Assembly (NCBI GenBank): GCA_044224605.1
Contig: JBGAKC010000023.1
Location: 16,537-80,536, forward strand
Source: UBA7672 sp044224605
GTDB taxonomy: Bacteria; Pseudomonadota; Alphaproteobacteria; Caulobacterales; Hyphomonadaceae
Reading direction: 5' to 3'
Length of the DNA stretch: 64,000 nucleotides
Part shown: piece by piece, positions 1 through 10,672 of the stretch
Numbering within the stretch: the stretch's first letter is position 1
How the letters are laid out: each line of letters begins with the position of its first letter
Program-made: the position numbers and the translations under genes
Notes under the pieces: model-generated
What the model was told of the DNA's origin: nothing
The model's input: only the letters and a program-made list of their open reading frames with translations
Database searches by the model: none

Positions 1-525
1 AATGTCGCCCGACTGCGCATGATCGGTCTTCTTCAGGATCACCGTGTCGCCGTCGAGAATGCCAGCGTTGATCATGCTCTCGCCGGAGACTTCCAGCGCG
101 AAATGCGTATCCGGATCGAAATCGTCGTCCGGGGCCGAAACCTTGTGTGTCTCGTGCTCGATGGCCTCGATCGCCGTACCCGCCGCGATCCGGCCCATCA
201 CCGGGATCATCGAAGACCGGATCGCCGCCGCGGCCACCTTCCGCGCCCCGCCATTGCCCTCGACCACGCTCGGCCGGAACGGCGCGCGCCCCGCCGTCTG
301 CGGCACCGCGCTCTCCGGCAGCTTCAGCACTTCAAGCGCCCGCGCCCGGTGGGCCAGGCGGCGCAGGAAGCCGCGCTCCTCGAGCGCCGTGATCAGCCTG
401 TGGATGCCGGACTTGGACGCCAGATCCAGGGCTTCCTTCATCTCGTCGAACGAGGGGGAGACGCCAGTCTCCTTGATCCGGTCGTTGATGAACAGCAGGA
501 GTTCGCGCTGTTTCTTCGTGAGCAT
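1..525 (-). CDS. lexA: LexA repressor, SOS regulator (3' end cut off by window edge)
   Basis: This is the repressor of the SOS DNA-damage regulon; RecA filaments trigger its self-cleavage. The 175 residues visible begin at the ATG read leftward from 525. They contain the N-terminal winged helix-turn-helix (about 1-65), the Ala115-Gly116 cleavage bond in 'RIAAGTA', and the catalytic Ser150 in 'SGESM'. The catalytic Lys lies beyond the left edge. A LexA box 35 bp upstream of the start implies autoregulation. In many alphaproteobacteria moaC and moeA lie between trpC and lexA; here trpC (ending at 606) is the direct neighbour. Confidence 0.96.
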   Translation of the reverse strand, partial: MLTKKQRELLLFINDRIKETGVSPSFDEMKEALDLASKSGIHRLITALEERGFLRRLAHRARALEVLKLPESAVPQTAGRAPFRPSVVEGNGGARKVAAAAIRSSMIPVMGRIAAGTAIEAIEHETHKVSAPDDDFDPDTHFALEVSGESMINAGILDGDTVILKKTDHAQSGDI

Positions 526-559
526 CGTAGCTACCCGCTAAATCGTTGAGTCGCGGATA

Positions 560-574
560 GTTCTACTATCGTTC
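560..574. promoter_or_regulatory. LexA box upstream of lexA
   Basis: The direct repeat GTTC-N7-GTTC (spacer TACTATC) matches the alphaproteobacterial LexA operator exactly. It sits between the trpC end and the lexA start codon, so it should mediate lexA autoregulation. Confidence 0.85.
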
Positions 575-605
575 ACGCTTTGGGTCAATTCGCCTGTGGA
601 CGCCT

Positions 606-1403
606 TTACCGTGCGGTGGTTAACGACCGCACGGATTCTACGGGATTTTCCGCCCGCATCAGGCTCTCGCCGATCAGGAATCCGCGCGCGCCGCACGCGC
701 GCAACCGCGAGATGTCTGCCGGTGTCTTTACGCCGCTTTCCGAGATCAGCAGTCGGCCCGGCGGGACCATGTCCGACAACCGCTCGGTGACGCCCAGGTC
801 GGTCGTGAAATAGCGGAGGTCGCGGTTGTTCACGCCCATCAGCGGCGAGGGCAGGCCGAGCGCCCGAACCAGCTCCGCTTCGTCATGCGCCTCGAGCAGC
901 ACCGACATGCCGTACTCGTCCGCTGCAGCGTGCAGGTCTTCTGCGAGCGCGTTGTCGACCGCCGCCATGATGATGAGGATCGCATCGGCCCCGGCTGCGC
1001 GCGCCTCCACGATCTGGATCGGGTCGACCATGAAGTCCTTGCGCAGCACCGGGATCGAAATCGCGTTGCGCACGCTGATCATGTCGTCGAGCGATCCGCC
1101 AAAGCTCGGCCCGTCCGTCAGCACCGAAATGCATGCGGCGCCGCCGGCCTCGTAGTCGCGCGCGACGGCCACCTGGTTGCGTCCTGGCGAGATGTCGCCC
1201 GCAGATGGACTCTTGCGTTTCACTTCGCAGATCAAAGCATTGCCGCCCGCCTGCGCGATACTGATGAGTGCGTGCGCAAACCCACGTGGTTTCGAAGCCG
1301 CCTTGGCATCTGCCTCGAGCGACGACAGCGTCCGCTCGCGCTTCAGCTTCACCACTTCATCGCGCTTGTAGTCGATGATCGCCTTGAGCCGGTCGCTAAC
1401 CAT
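606..1403 (-). CDS. trpC: Indole-3-glycerol-phosphate synthase
   Basis: It closes the indole ring in tryptophan synthesis, converting carboxyphenylaminodeoxyribulose phosphate to indole-3-glycerol phosphate. The 265 residues are normal for a monofunctional TrpC. The TIM-barrel signatures are present: 'CEVKRKSPSAG' near residue 60, 'VLRKDFMVDP', 'GVNNRDL' and 'LLISESGV' near the C-terminus. The ATG overlaps the end of trpD by 8 bases, so it is the last gene of the leftward trpEGDC operon. It is not fused to trpF as in enterics. Confidence 0.97.
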   Translation of the reverse strand: MVSDRLKAIIDYKRDEVVKLKRERTLSSLEADAKAASKPRGFAHALISIAQAGGNALICEVKRKSPSAGDISPGRNQVAVARDYEAGGAACISVLTDGPSFGGSLDDMISVRNAISIPVLRKDFMVDPIQIVEARAAGADAILIIMAAVDNALAEDLHAAADEYGMSVLLEAHDEAELVRALGLPSPLMGVNNRDLRYFTTDLGVTERLSDMVPPGRLLISESGVKTPADISRLRACGARGFLIGESLMRAENPVESVRSLTTAR

Positions 1404-2409
1404 GCGAGGCTCGCTTCAATGCTTCCAGAGCCGCCATCGCCTTGCCGCTGGAGATCGACGCGCGCGCCCGCGCAATGCCGTCGAGCAGCGTATCCGTCAG
1501 CCCCGCCACGTGGATCGCCGCACCGGCATTCACCGCCACCAGATCTGCAAACGGCCCCGGTTCGCCCTGCAGCAACCGGGTCAGCGCTGCTGCGTTCTCC
1601 GCGACTGTCCCGCCGCGCAGGTCATCGAGCTCGGCCCGCGGCACGCCCATCCGCTCCGGCGACAAGTCCTGCATGCGCACGACGCCATCCTTGATCTCGG
1701 CGACCAGCGTCGTTCCCGTGGTCGAGATCTCGTCCATGCCGTCGAGCCCGTGCACCACCATCGCGCGCTCCGCGCCCAGCGACAGCATCGCCTTCGCCAC
1801 CGGCTCCACCCATTCCGGCGCAAACACGCCCATCACCTGCCGCTTGACGCCGGCGGGGTTGGCCAGCGGTCCCAGCATGTTGAAGATCGTCCGGATCCCC
1901 AGCGCCTGGCGCACCGGCGCAACATGTTTCATCGCCGTATGGTGCTGCTGGGCGAACATGAAGGCCACACCCGCCTCGCGGAAGCTGGCCTCGATCTGCG
2001 CCGTGGTCGGCGCAAGGTTCACGCCCAGCGCCTCCAGCACGTCGGCCGATCCGGCGCGGCTCTTCGAGCGGTTGCCGTGTTTGGCCACCACCGCGCCTGC
2101 GCCTGCCGCCACGAACGCTACTGCCGTCGATGTGTTCAGCGACGTCCAGCTCAGCCCGCCCGTGCCGCACGTATCGATTGCGCCGGCCGGAGCGTTGGCC
2201 GGGACCATGTTCGCTCGCATCACGCGCACGCCGGCGACGATGTCTTCCACTGTTTCCCCGCGCGTTCGCAACCCCATCAGGAAGGCCGCGATCAGCGCAG
2301 GCTCCGCTTCGCCGGTGAGAATGGCCTGGAACGACGCACCGATCTCCCCGGGCGTCGGCCGCTCACCTTCGGCGAGTTTCTTCACGGCATTGCGGACAGC
2401 GTCGCTCAC
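1396..2409 (-). CDS. trpD: Anthranilate phosphoribosyltransferase
   Basis: It transfers phosphoribose from PRPP to anthranilate. I chose the GTG at 2409, which overlaps the trpG stop codon and gives 337 residues starting 'SDAVRNAVKKL'. The frame stays open further upstream, but only as a shadow of trpG. Family motifs are clear: the glycine-rich PRPP loop 'DTCGTGG' near residue 80, 'NTSTA', 'KHGNRS' and 'NMLGPLANP'. It is translationally coupled on both sides. Confidence 0.96.
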   Translation of the reverse strand: MSDAVRNAVKKLAEGERPTPGEIGASFQAILTGEAEPALIAAFLMGLRTRGETVEDIVAGVRVMRANMVPANAPAGAIDTCGTGGLSWTSLNTSTAVAFVAAGAGAVVAKHGNRSKSRAGSADVLEALGVNLAPTTAQIEASFREAGVAFMFAQQHHTAMKHVAPVRQALGIRTIFNMLGPLANPAGVKRQVMGVFAPEWVEPVAKAMLSLGAERAMVVHGLDGMDEISTTGTTLVAEIKDGVVRMQDLSPERMGVPRAELDDLRGGTVAENAAALTRLLQGEPGPFADLVAVNAGAAIHVAGLTDTLLDGIARARASISSGKAMAALEALKRASHG

Positions 2410-2990
2410 TTGAGCCCCGCTTTTTTCAGGAAGTTCGCCAGCATTGTCTTGCCGTGCTGCGACCCGATGGACTCGGGATGGAACTGCACGCCGAACACCG
2501 GCCGCGTCGCATGGCTCACCGCCATAACTTCCCCGTCCGCCGTCTCTGCATCTACCGAAAGCACGTTTGGCATTCCCTCGCGCCGGATCGCCAGCGAGTG
2601 GTAGCGCACCACTTCCACATGCTCCGGCACGCCCTTGAACAGCTCGCCGCCCAGCACCTTTACGTCCCACGCCTTGCCGTGAACGATGTCCTTGGCGCTC
2701 TCCACGATCCCGCCCATCGCCTGGCCGATCGCCTGATGTCCCAGGCACACGCCCAGGATCGGCAGATTGTCCGGCGCCAGCTTGATCAGCTCAAGACAGA
2801 TGCCCGCCTCGTTCGGCGTGCACGGTCCCGGCGACAACACGATCGCATCCGCCCCCTTCGCCAGCGCTTCCTTGGCCGTCAGCGCATCATTGCGCACGAC
2901 CTCGACCTCAACCTTCGGGCTCACATCCTGCAGGTAGTGGACAAGATTGTAGGTGAAGCTGTCATAGTTATCGATAAGGAGAACCTTCAT
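2406..2990 (-). CDS. trpG: Anthranilate synthase component II, glutamine amidotransferase
   Basis: It supplies ammonia from glutamine to TrpE. This is a class I amidotransferase of 194 residues with the nucleophile Cys in 'GVCLGHQ' and the His-Glu pair in 'FHPES'. The ATG at 2990 overlaps the trpE TGA as TGATG; a GTG one codon earlier (2993) is also possible. It is a separate gene rather than a trpGD fusion. Confidence 0.96.
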   Translation of the reverse strand: MKVLLIDNYDSFTYNLVHYLQDVSPKVEVEVVRNDALTAKEALAKGADAIVLSPGPCTPNEAGICLELIKLAPDNLPILGVCLGHQAIGQAMGGIVESAKDIVHGKAWDVKVLGGELFKGVPEHVEVVRYHSLAIRREGMPNVLSVDAETADGEVMAVSHATRPVFGVQFHPESIGSQHGKTMLANFLKKAGLK

Positions 2991-4426
2991 CACCGGTTCC
3001 CCCGATCATACCGCGCCGCTTCCTCGGCTGCGCGGAAGAGGGCGCTGGCCTTGTGCACCGTCTCCATGAACTCGCTGTCGGGGTTGGAGTCGTAGACGAC
3101 CCCGCCGCCCGCCTGCACATGGATCTTGCCGCCCGCGAACACAGCCGTGCGCAGCGCGATGCATGTATCCATGTCGCCGCCCGCGCCAAAGTAACCGACG
3201 CCGCCCGCATAGACGCCCCGCGCATGCGGCTCGAGTTCTGTGATGATCTCCATCGCCCGGATCTTCGGCGCGCCAGACGTGGTGCCCGCCGGGAAGCCCG
3301 CCGCCAGTGCGGACACCATATCCTCGCCCGGCTTCAAGCGTCCCTGCACGTTGGAGACGATGTGCATCACGTGGGAATAGCGCTCCACCGTGAAGCTCTC
3401 TGTCACCTCGACCGACCCACGCGCCGCCACCCGGCCCACATCATTGCGGCCAAGGTCGAGCAGCATCAGGTGCTCGGCCCGTTCCTTCGGATCGGCCAGC
3501 AGCTTCTGTTCGTTCGCGAGATCGGCCTCGGGCGTCGCCCCACGCGGCAACGTCCCCGCGATCGGTCGCACAGTCACCACGCCGTTCCGGACCCGCACCA
3601 GAATTTCCGGGCTCGAACCCGAAATCTGGAACGCGCCGAAATTCACGTAGAACATGAAAGGCGAAGGGTTCAGCCGGCGCAACGCCCGGTAGAACGCAAA
3701 CGGCGACCGCTCGAACGGCGCCGAAAACCGCTGGCTCGGCACCACCTGGAAGATGTCGCCTGCACGGATGTAGCTCTTCGCCTTCTCGACCATGTCGAGA
3801 TAGCGCTGCCTGGTCGTGTTCGATGCGAACTCGATCTTCTCGACCGGCGCATCGTTCGGGCGAGATGGAGGCATCGGCTGGTCCAGCTTCGCCTCGATGT
3901 CGTCGATCCGCTTCAGCGTCGCGGCTTCCCCGCCACGTTCCGGCGCCGCGATGATGATTTCCTGTTTCACCCCGTCGAAGATCAGCACAACGCCCGGCCG
4001 CATCAGCATCGCTTCCGGCACGCCGTTGGGGTCAGCCTTCGCCGCCGGCAGCTCTTCGACATAGCGGACCATGTCATAGCCGAGATAGCCGTACGCCCCC
4101 GCCGCCATCGGCGGCAGCCCGTCCATGCCCGACACCTTGCACGCGTCGATGAAGGCCCGCAGCGAGCCCATCACGTCGTTCGACGTCGACAGCACTTCCT
4201 TGAACTCAGGCGTTGGCGACGTCTCCGCCTTGCCGCCCCGCACGCGCCACCACAGGTCCGGCGCCATGCCGATGAACGAATAGCGCCCGCGCGTTTCCCC
4301 GCCCATGACGCTCTCGAACAGCACCAACCCCGGCGACATGGGGTTCAGCTTCAGCATCGCTGAAACCGGCGACTCCGTGTCGTCGACCCGCCGCCGAATG
4401 TGAAGCCGGGGCAGGGCGCTCGTCAT
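2990..4426 (-). CDS. trpE: Anthranilate synthase component I
   Basis: It converts chorismate to anthranilate, the committed and feedback-controlled step of the pathway. The start at 4426 overlaps the ppiD stop (ATGA) and gives 478 residues beginning 'MTSALPRLHI'; the open frame upstream belongs to ppiD read in another frame. Chorismate-binding motifs are present: 'RPIAGTLPRGAT', 'FPAGTTSGAPK' and 'YAGGVGYF'. The N-terminal 'LNPMSPG' region corresponds to the tryptophan-binding part of TrpE. Confidence 0.95.
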   Translation of the reverse strand: MTSALPRLHIRRRVDDTESPVSAMLKLNPMSPGLVLFESVMGGETRGRYSFIGMAPDLWWRVRGGKAETSPTPEFKEVLSTSNDVMGSLRAFIDACKVSGMDGLPPMAAGAYGYLGYDMVRYVEELPAAKADPNGVPEAMLMRPGVVLIFDGVKQEIIIAAPERGGEAATLKRIDDIEAKLDQPMPPSRPNDAPVEKIEFASNTTRQRYLDMVEKAKSYIRAGDIFQVVPSQRFSAPFERSPFAFYRALRRLNPSPFMFYVNFGAFQISGSSPEILVRVRNGVVTVRPIAGTLPRGATPEADLANEQKLLADPKERAEHLMLLDLGRNDVGRVAARGSVEVTESFTVERYSHVMHIVSNVQGRLKPGEDMVSALAAGFPAGTTSGAPKIRAMEIITELEPHARGVYAGGVGYFGAGGDMDTCIALRTAVFAGGKIHVQAGGGVVYDSNPDSEFMETVHKASALFRAAEEAARYDRGNR

Positions 4427-6330
4427 TGCTCGTCTTTGGTGAAGCTGTCGAAATACTGCTTCACAGCAGCTTCCTGGATGTCGAACTTCACTTCCTTCTG
4501 CAGCCCGCCGACAAACACCTGCTGGAGGTCCTGCTGCAGCGTCTGCGCCACGACAGGCGCGATCTGCGCGCGTAGCATCGCCGCCGTCGCAGGCGTCACC
4601 GGTTCGATCTTGTCGACCCGCACCACCCACGGAACGCCGCTGCTGTCGGTCACCACCGACACCTCACCCTGCTTCAGGGCGAACGCGCCCTGCAGTACGC
4701 TCGGGTCCATCCCGCCGCGTTCGCCCTGGAAGCGGGTCAGGGTCGTGCCGGGCTGCGCCGTCAGCTTCGAAGCCGCCGCTGCCTGCTCGAACGTCTTGCC
4801 GCCTTTCACCGCGGCGACCATGTCATCAGCCGCCTTGGATGCTGCATTGCGCTTCTGCTCGCTGGTGTAGAGCAACTGCACGCGCGCCTTCACCTCGGCG
4901 AAGGGCTGCGTGTAGGGCGCGATGATCTCGTCGAGACGATACATCGAGCGGATGTTGTCGCCCTCGAACAGGTTGGTCATCTGCCCCGGCTGCATCGTGA
5001 ACAGCTCCTGCAGCGCAGGCGCGCCAGCCGGTATCTGCACGGGTTCGCCCGTGATCATCCGGCCCTGTTGGTCGATCGGGGCCAGCATCGTCACCGGGAA
5101 GCCGAACTGCTTGCCGATGTCTTCCAGCGGCTGGCCGCCGGCGGCGTCGCGGAATTTCTCGGACTCGTCCTCATAGACGCGCTGCGCTTCCGGCATTGCA
5201 AGGTCGCGGCGAACCTTTTCGGCGACCTTCTCCAACGGCTCGGCAATGCCCGGCGTGATGGTGTTCACGATCACAGTCGCCCAGGGTGAGTTGTCGTCCA
5301 GCTTGAAGGGATTGCTGTGGATCTGGTTGGCCGGCAGGCTGAACACCAGCTTGCTGTAATCCTGGTTCGTGATCTCGGCCGGCTTCACCGACTTGTCCGT
5401 GCGCGTGAGGCCAGGCACGCGTTTCAGCGCCTCGTCGATGGCCACGCCCTGCTTGGCAAGGTCCACCAGCGACTGCACCGCGTTGCGGTCCGTCGAGGAG
5501 AACTCGCTGATGGCGCGCGTTTCAGGCGTCGAGTATTCCTTGATGTTCTTCTCGTACTCGGCCTTCACCTGCTCGTCGCTGATTGTGGTGCGGTCGAGGA
5601 AGTCGTCCGGCGAATAGCTCAACACCGAAATGCGGCGGCGCTCCTTCTGCGCGAACATCTCCTTGTGGCCGTTGTACCAGGCTTCAAGCTCTGCATCCGT
5701 CGGGGCCTTGGGCGACCCCACCGTGAGATCGGAAACCGTGGCGAAGGTCAGCGTGCGGGATTCGCCCTCATACTTGATGACCGGCAGTGACAGCAGGTCC
5801 GGAACCTTCAGCGCCGCCATCGACGAGTCCTGGATGTAAAATCGCGTCATCGCATCGCGGACGAAGTCCTCATACTGTTTGATGTTGCGCATGCCGCGCT
5901 GGCGCACTTCTGCGCGGATCGCATCAAGGTTCACGCGGCCCAGCGCGTCCTTGAACACGGTGGTATCGTTCAGCAGCGTGTTCTGGACGGCGTCCGTGCT
6001 CGCGCGAATGCCTTTGAGATCGGCATAGGCCGACAGCGCGGTCTGGTACATCAGCTTGCTGAGCGCCTGCTGGCCGAGGCCCTGCTTCACGGCCTCGTCC
6101 TGCGACAGAATCTTGCCATCGCGGACGCGGGCCTCTTCGATCATGTCCTGCAGTTCCTTGGTGATGTCGCTCGGACGGATCTCGCGATCACCGATCTTGA
6201 TGAAGCCGCCGCCCGTGATGCCGCGGAACGGATCCTGGAACCCGAAAATGCCGAAGCTGATGATCAGGGGAATGAACAGCAGGACTGCCGCCCACTTCGA
6301 TTTTGCAAACTTGCGAATACCGCCGATCAT
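4423..6330 (-). CDS. ppiD: PpiD-like membrane-anchored peptidyl-prolyl isomerase / periplasmic chaperone
   Basis: It is a periplasmic folding helper anchored in the inner membrane. The 635-residue protein has a short basic cytoplasmic start, one hydrophobic segment at about 14-30 ('WAAVLLFIPLIISFGIFGF'), a SurA_N-type chaperone region, a parvulin (PpiC-like) region in the middle that looks divergent, and a helical C-terminal part. It lies directly upstream of trpE with an ATGA overlap, a conserved alphaproteobacterial arrangement, so the trp operon probably starts at the promoter before this gene. Isomerase activity is uncertain because parvulin domains of PpiD proteins are often inactive. 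Confidence 0.9.
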   Translation of the reverse strand: MIGGIRKFAKSKWAAVLLFIPLIISFGIFGFQDPFRGITGGGFIKIGDREIRPSDITKELQDMIEEARVRDGKILSQDEAVKQGLGQQALSKLMYQTALSAYADLKGIRASTDAVQNTLLNDTTVFKDALGRVNLDAIRAEVRQRGMRNIKQYEDFVRDAMTRFYIQDSSMAALKVPDLLSLPVIKYEGESRTLTFATVSDLTVGSPKAPTDAELEAWYNGHKEMFAQKERRRISVLSYSPDDFLDRTTISDEQVKAEYEKNIKEYSTPETRAISEFSSTDRNAVQSLVDLAKQGVAIDEALKRVPGLTRTDKSVKPAEITNQDYSKLVFSLPANQIHSNPFKLDDNSPWATVIVNTITPGIAEPLEKVAEKVRRDLAMPEAQRVYEDESEKFRDAAGGQPLEDIGKQFGFPVTMLAPIDQQGRMITGEPVQIPAGAPALQELFTMQPGQMTNLFEGDNIRSMYRLDEIIAPYTQPFAEVKARVQLLYTSEQKRNAASKAADDMVAAVKGGKTFEQAAAASKLTAQPGTTLTRFQGERGGMDPSVLQGAFALKQGEVSVVTDSSGVPWVVRVDKIEPVTPATAAMLRAQIAPVVAQTLQQDLQQVFVGGLQKEVKFDIQEAAVKQYFDSFTKDEQ

Positions 6331-6517
6331 CGGCGTAACTCCCTGATATTAGGCGGCGACCGGGCAAGGTTGTCCGCTGGAACACGGCTTGCTAGAGCAT
6401 TTTGCGGCGAAGGGGAAACCGGTTCGCCGCAGGAAAATGCGACAATACGGCCGGATTCTGCAGCGGGGCTAAGCCGCCTCACAGCTAAAGGCGCATTGAG
6501 TCGCGGGGACAGGGCGA

Positions 6518-7267
6518 ATGACCACCAGGACGAAGCTGGTAGCCGGCAACTGGAAGATGAATGGCCTCAAGGCCTCTCTCGGAGAGGTTAAGGCCATTGT
6601 CGAGGGCGCGGCGGGTGTTCCCGGCGTCGAACTCGCCATCTGCCCCCCGGCCACCCTGGCCAGCACGGTCGGCCAGTCCCTGAAGGGTTCCGCCATCGGC
6701 CTCGGCGGGCAGGACTGCCACTCGGAGAAATCCGGGGCCTTCACGGGCGACGTCAGCGCCGAGATGTGGGCCGACATCGGCGCGAAATACGTGATCGTGG
6801 GCCACTCCGAACGCCGCCAGTATCACGGCGAAACCGACGCCATCGTTTGCGCCAAGGCCTCCGCCGTCCTGCGGGCCGGCCTCACCCCGATCATCTGCAT
6901 CGGCGAAAGCCTGTCCGAGCGCGACGCCGGACAGACCCTCGCCGTGATCGCAACCCAGCTGGCCGGTTCGGTCCCGGAAGCCGCGAGGACCCAGCCCATC
7001 ATCATTGCCTACGAGCCCGTCTGGGCCATCGGCACTGGCCGCACCCCGACCATGGCGCAGGTCGCCGAGGTTCACGGGGCAATCGGCAAGGCGCTGGAAG
7101 CCCGGTTCGGGGCTGCGGGCAGGGGGATCCGGCTGCTCTACGGCGGCTCGGTGAAGCCCGATAACGCCCGCGAACTCATGGCGGTTGAGGGCGTGGACGG
7201 GGCCCTCGTCGGCGGCGCCAGCCTCAAAGCCGCTGATTTCCTCAAGATTGCCCAGGGTTGCGTCTAA
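6518..7267 (+). CDS. tpiA: Triosephosphate isomerase
   Basis: It interconverts dihydroxyacetone phosphate and glyceraldehyde 3-phosphate in glycolysis and gluconeogenesis. The 249 residues carry the complete active site: Asn11 and Lys13 in 'GNWKMN', His96 in 'VGHSERR', Glu166 in 'AYEPVWAIGTG', and the phosphate loop 'YGGSVKPDN'. It is divergent from ppiD, with a 187-base gap holding both promoters. Confidence 0.98.
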   Translation: MTTRTKLVAGNWKMNGLKASLGEVKAIVEGAAGVPGVELAICPPATLASTVGQSLKGSAIGLGGQDCHSEKSGAFTGDVSAEMWADIGAKYVIVGHSERRQYHGETDAIVCAKASAVLRAGLTPIICIGESLSERDAGQTLAVIATQLAGSVPEAARTQPIIIAYEPVWAIGTGRTPTMAQVAEVHGAIGKALEARFGAAGRGIRLLYGGSVKPDNARELMAVEGVDGALVGGASLKAADFLKIAQGCV

Positions 7268-7373
7268 AAGGCTGCGCATAATGCGGCAGGATTTGGCGAA
7301 GCCGGATGGCCGCACCCATATGAAAACCCGCCTATCCGGCGCTGGGGGGCTTGGCCGCACCCCGCCGACGTGC

Positions 7374-7388
7374 TTTGACGCGGTCAAA
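7374..7388. repeat. Short inverted repeat upstream of secG
   Basis: TTTGAC-GCG-GTCAAA is a perfect 6-bp inverted repeat 20 bp before the secG ATG. It could be an operator or chance; nothing else supports a function. Confidence 0.3.
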
Positions 7389-7408
7389 TTTGCTTCGGCG
7401 GCCCATCC

Positions 7409-7957
7409 ATGCTCGCAGTCCTGCTTACCATCCACATCATCGCCTGCGTCGTGCTGGTGGTCGCGGTCATGCTGCAACGCTCCGAGGGCGGCGCGCTCGG
7501 CATGGGCGGCGGCGGCACGGGCGGGCTGATCTCCGGCCGCGGCGCGGCTGGTATCCTGGTCAAGGTCACGGCCGGCCTCGCCGCGCTGTTCTTCGCCACC
7601 AGCGTCCTGATGACCCGCATCAACAACGAAGCCGCCAACGCTCCCAGCGTGCTGGAGCAGCAGGCGCAGCAGCCGGTCGATCCGTTCAAGGCCGCGCCGG
7701 TGACCACGACGCCGTCAACGACCACGCCGTCGACTACTGCTCCGGCGACCACCACGACCACGCCAGCCACCACGGCTCCGGCCACGCCTGCCCCGGCCCC
7801 CGCGATCGATCCGCTCGCGCCGAAGGCGAACACGCCGGCCCCCGCCACGAACACCACGACCCCGGCCACGAAGCCTCCCGCTTCCACGCCGGCCCCTGCG
7901 ACAACTACGCCCACCACACCGGCGCCCTCGCCGCAAAACGGTGGATCGAACAACTAG
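7409..7957 (+). CDS. secG: Preprotein translocase subunit SecG with long Pro/Thr tail
   Basis: This is a small subunit of the SecYEG protein-export channel. The first 80 residues are a typical SecG: two hydrophobic helices (about 1-20 and 48-66) around the conserved 'MLQRSEGGALGMGGG' loop. The protein then continues to 182 residues with an acidic-poor tail made almost only of Pro, Thr and Ala (about 95-175), ending in an Asn-rich stretch. SecG proteins are commonly 75-130 residues, so the tail is long. It sits between tpiA and pyrG, a common alphaproteobacterial location. Confidence 0.93.
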   Translation: MLAVLLTIHIIACVVLVVAVMLQRSEGGALGMGGGGTGGLISGRGAAGILVKVTAGLAALFFATSVLMTRINNEAANAPSVLEQQAQQPVDPFKAAPVTTTPSTTTPSTTAPATTTTTPATTAPATPAPAPAIDPLAPKANTPAPATNTTTPATKPPASTPAPATTTPTTPAPSPQNGGSNN

Positions 7958-8022
7958 TCGCCTGACTACTGACGTTTGGCCTCTCGCCTGCGGCCGCCGA
8001 ATCGTTAAACTGAGCATCCGTC

Positions 8023-9654
<1,632 letters not shown>

Positions 9655-10078
9655 CTTCTCGAGACGGTTGGATGGTGTAGGTCGCCCGAGCCTTTCACGC
9701 CACTTTGTGAACGCCATTGTGGGCAACTTGCTCTATCGCTCAATCGTGCGCCGGATCGCAGGCTCCGGCTCTTTGGTTTGATGCTCGGCGAAGCAGCGGT
9801 CGCGCAGGTCAATTCTTCGACAGACTGTGTGAAGCTCGGCAGGCCTGCGGCGGATCGCCAATGGGGATGCCGGACCTGAATGCTTCCGCTACGATCGTGA
9901 AATCATTGAAGCCGCCCGATCTACCGCGAGCGCCCGCAGCGCAGTCGTCGACGTTGTCGTTCACACAGGCGTCGGCCTCCCGCCCCAAAATCCACGCCGT
10001 CCACTCGGACGTCCCGGTCTACTCAAGGCCGACCGCGCCATAGGTGCTGCTCCAGCAGATCGCAGACGCGCTGAAGCG
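9655..10078. other. 424-base stretch without a convincing gene
   Basis: No frame shows a recognisable family or a start with a good ribosome site. A 108-residue open frame at 9717-10043 has no hydrophobic core, domain or motif. It may hold decayed coding sequence, but I cannot identify a parent gene. Confidence 0.4.
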
Positions 10079-10672
10079 CTAGTCGCGCACGCGGCGGCGG
10101 GAGCGTATCAATCGGTTCAGTACGAACGCCGACAGCGCTCCGAGTGCAACGGGCCACCAGAAGAATTGGGTGAGGGCTTCACCTATATCGATCATGGACC
10201 ATAGTTGTTTGCCCAAGTCCGGACCGGTGTAGAGCTTGCCCCAGGCTGAAAGGCAGACCGGGATGATCTTCGCGCACAACAACACGAGAGCCGCCGTCAG
10301 CACCAATCTTCTCGGCCAGCAGATTCCAAGCAGAAATGTCGTCAGTCCGAGATAGAGAAATTCGGTCGCGTGGACCATATCCATAAAATATTCGTCCAGA
10401 TGATCTTCCCCGATCACGTTCTCGATGACGAAGATGATGCACGGCTCATAAGCAATCACCGCCACAACCAACGCGACAACATAGATCACCTCGGCGCGCA
10501 CCCTCCAGAGCAGGGTCGTCCCCACACACCCCGCCGCCCACGACAGCGCATCTGCATCGCCTGTTGCCTCGAACTCAGCGCGCATCGCATGCATCCAATC
10601 CGTCTTGTCGCGCGGAGCAAGAAAGGCGGCGCAGCGCATCAGGATTTTCGCGAGGCTGCGCCGAACACTCAT
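10079..10672 (-). CDS. Unknown membrane protein paired with PadR regulator
   Basis: The 197-residue protein starts at an ATG that overlaps the stop codon of the PadR gene (ATGA), so the two are translationally coupled. After a soluble N-terminal part containing 'LAPRDKTDWMHAMRAEF' come four or five hydrophobic segments (about 60-80, 95-115, 125-145 and 165-185) and a basic end 'LIRSRRRVRD'. Small membrane proteins co-transcribed with PadR repressors are common and are often the controlled target, but no function can be assigned from sequence. Confidence 0.75.
   Translation of the reverse strand: MSVRRSLAKILMRCAAFLAPRDKTDWMHAMRAEFEATGDADALSWAAGCVGTTLLWRVRAEVIYVVALVVAVIAYEPCIIFVIENVIGEDHLDEYFMDMVHATEFLYLGLTTFLLGICWPRRLVLTAALVLLCAKIIPVCLSAWGKLYTGPDLGKQLWSMIDIGEALTQFFWWPVALGALSAFVLNRLIRSRRRVRD

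Noticed and set aside
611..632. Inverted repeat GTGCGGT...ACCGCAC at the trpC end
   Set aside because: It lies in the last trpC codons and is not followed by a T-run, so I do not call it a terminator.
3053..4363. A 436-residue plus-strand frame opposite trpE
   Set aside because: Its composition (Arg/His-rich) and full overlap with trpE mark it as a shadow.
9717..10043. A 108-residue plus-strand frame after pyrG
   Set aside because: No family, no ribosome site, irregular composition; treated as non-coding.
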